Shown here: positions 5,834 to 6,499 of the stretch, in pieces
Numbering within the stretch: position 1 is the first letter of the stretch
How the letters are laid out: every line of letters starts with the position of its first letter
Source: an uncultured Rickettsiales bacterium
GTDB taxonomy: Bacteria > Pseudomonadota > Alphaproteobacteria > Rickettsiales > Deianiraeaceae
Direction of reading: 5' to 3'
Length of the DNA: 6,499 nt
Assembly (NCBI GenBank): GCA_937906355.1
Contig: CALCWF010000058.1
Coordinates: 1-6,499 of the forward strand
Translations under genes and position numbers: made by a program
The notes under the pieces: model-generated
Database searches by the model: none
The model's input: the letters and a program-made list of their open reading frames with translations, nothing else
What the model was told of the DNA's origin: nothing

Positions 5834-6341
5834 TAAAAGCTTTATTTTTCAAATCAATAGTCTTATTTTTCAGATCAACAATACAATATTCTTTTATATT
5901 TTCTGGAATAAAAAAAGATTTCAATAAAGAAAAATGCGGACGTCTTCCTTGTTTTTGTTGTTCTCTAAATGTTTGTTGCTTATTCATTTTAATATCATAT
6001 AAAGTTGTGATATCAATTTGATACAAATACATTTTATCATTTTGTATATCTAATCTTGCGAAATGTAGTTCATCGAATTTACTCTTTGGACCAAAACTGC
6101 TCAAATCGTCATTAAAATTACTTGTTCCTTTTACTTGTATTTTATGATTTGTTTTGCAGTCAATCGCATCTTCGCTACCTTCTTCGCTCGCAGTAAGCTC
6201 AAAACCATTTACATAACATACTAAACCTTCTGTAATATACTCTGGTAAATTTATTCCCCTTGTATAAACTTTTTTGATTATGCTGTTTAAATTTTTCCAT
6301 AAATAATAAACTTTTATAAATATTATCAAAATCATTTTCAT
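5820..6341 (-). CDS. putative type II restriction endonuclease, Bsp6I-like, probably 5'-frameshifted
   Basis: The 173-residue open frame lies convergent to the methyltransferase and overlaps its 3' end by 14 bases, the layout of a type II system. TRGINLPEYITEG (27-39), a PD-(D/E)XK-like core with Asp58 or Asp61 followed by IQVKGTS (68-74, Gln in the usual acidic position and catalytic-type Lys71), SFGPKSKFDELHF (82-94) and TFREQQKQGRRPHFS (124-138) resemble, from memory, the small Bsp6I/LlaDII-type enzymes that cut GCNGC. The methyltransferase target-recognition region also fits that group. The first ten residues, MKMILIIFIK, look unlike an enzyme start. An upstream frame from ATG 6357 gives MRKFFNENDFDNIYK and would join this ORF at VYYLWKN if one A were removed from the A4 run at 6312-6315, giving 178 residues. 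Specificity is an inference; an endonuclease role is likely from position and motif. Confidence 0.65.
   Translation of the reverse strand: MKMILIIFIKVYYLWKNLNSIIKKVYTRGINLPEYITEGLVCYVNGFELTASEEGSEDAIDCKTNHKIQVKGTSNFNDDLSSFGPKSKFDELHFARLDIQNDKMYLYQIDITTLYDIKMNKQQTFREQQKQGRRPHFSLLKSFFIPENIKEYCIVDLKNKTIDLKNKAFTRNI
5842..5878. repeat. imperfect 21-bp tandem duplication at the endonuclease C-terminus
   Basis: TTATTTTTCAAATCAA (5842-5857) recurs 21 bases on as TTATTTTTCAGATCAA (5863-5878), 15 of 16 identical. In the minus-strand protein this gives DLKNK twice (156-160 and 163-167), close to the C-terminus. It is a recent in-frame seven-codon duplication by appearance. Confidence 0.6.
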
Positions 6342-6357
6342 TAAAAAATTTTCTCAT
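6313..6357 (-). other. probable displaced N-terminal codons of the restriction endonuclease
   Basis: ATG at 6357 opens a frame reading MRKFFNENDFDNIYK through 6313, after which it departs into unrelated residues. Dropping one A of the run at 6312-6315 leads directly into VYYLWKNLNS of the main endonuclease frame. An in-frame TAA at 6369-6367 precedes this start. The hydrophilic, acidic N-terminus looks more natural than the hydrophobic start of the uninterrupted frame at 6341. Confidence 0.5.
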
Positions 6358-6369
6358 AACATTAACTTA

Positions 6370-6499
6370 ATACGGTAATTATATATTTGAATTAATTTTC
6401 AATCTCGACATGAATTAATAGCTATTATAGTCATAATAACTATAATCATATTGACATTTATTTAAAACGTCATCATATGACTACATGTTCGGAATCATA
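6370..6499. other. right-end intergenic sequence
   Basis: About 130 AT-rich bases upstream of the endonuclease contain the inverted repeat at 6424-6446 and a consensus TTGACA at 6451-6456 without a good -10 after it. A plus-strand ATG at 6477 opens MTTCSES and runs off the edge. It is too short to identify and cannot be called parB from this window. Confidence 0.4.
6424..6446. promoter_or_regulatory. inverted repeat with back-to-back TATAAT boxes
   Basis: ATTATAGT (6424-6431) and ACTATAAT (6439-6446) are exact reverse complements seven bases apart. Each arm contains TATAAT reading away from the centre: minus strand 6429-6424 towards the endonuclease, plus strand 6441-6446 towards the right edge. 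Neither has a good -35 at 16-18 bases; TCGACA (6405-6410) is 15 bases before TATAGT (6426-6431). This could be a divergent promoter or operator for the endonuclease and the next gene to the right. The DNA is very AT-rich, so caution is due. Confidence 0.4.

Noticed and set aside
6477..6499. Start of parB at the right edge.
   Set aside because: Only seven codons (MTTCSES) are available and they show no ParB feature, so the identity cannot be supported.

Overview
The window looks like chromosomal DNA from a host-associated alphaproteobacterium with a reduced, AT-rich genome, most likely in or near the Rickettsiales or Holosporales. This is an inference from the alphaproteobacterial character of ClpP, ParA and OmpH, the low GC, the scarcity of Shine-Dalgarno sequences and the scattered housekeeping genes. 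No rRNA, tRNA, CRISPR array, transposase or integrase was seen.

Left half (1-3302), all on the minus strand and so read right to left: an OmpH/Skp-type periplasmic chaperone (2664-3302), endonuclease III nth (1923-2576), a strongly divergent threonine-synthase-like PLP protein (368-1810), and the first 68 codons of clpP (1-204), which runs off the left edge. These are ordinary housekeeping families except the threonine-synthase-like protein. It keeps the fold and the PLP lysine, but several substrate and cofactor motifs that define ThrC are altered.

Centre (3303-4866): a 198-bp divergent intergenic region holds a perfect 19-bp palindrome just before the ompH start and a second perfect 9-bp-arm inverted repeat. 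To its right, on the plus strand, are a MazG-like nucleotide pyrophosphohydrolase (3501-4013) and the chromosome-partition ATPase parA (4060-4866), probably cotranscribed. The usual partner parB does not follow parA.

Right part (4867-6499): where parB would be expected there is a compact, convergent type II restriction-modification cassette. A C5-cytosine methyltransferase (4903-5833, plus) and a small restriction endonuclease resembling the Bsp6I family (5820 to about 6357, minus) overlap at their 3' ends by 14 bases. GC falls to about 22% in sampled methyltransferase lines against about 39% in parA, which points to horizontal acquisition. Each of the two genes appears to carry one extra base in an A-run: a seven-A run in the methyltransferase and a four-A run near the endonuclease start. 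Together these suggest a decaying cassette, a pair rescued by polymerase slippage, or sequencing error. The last 140 bases are intergenic and contain an inverted repeat carrying outward-facing TATAAT boxes.
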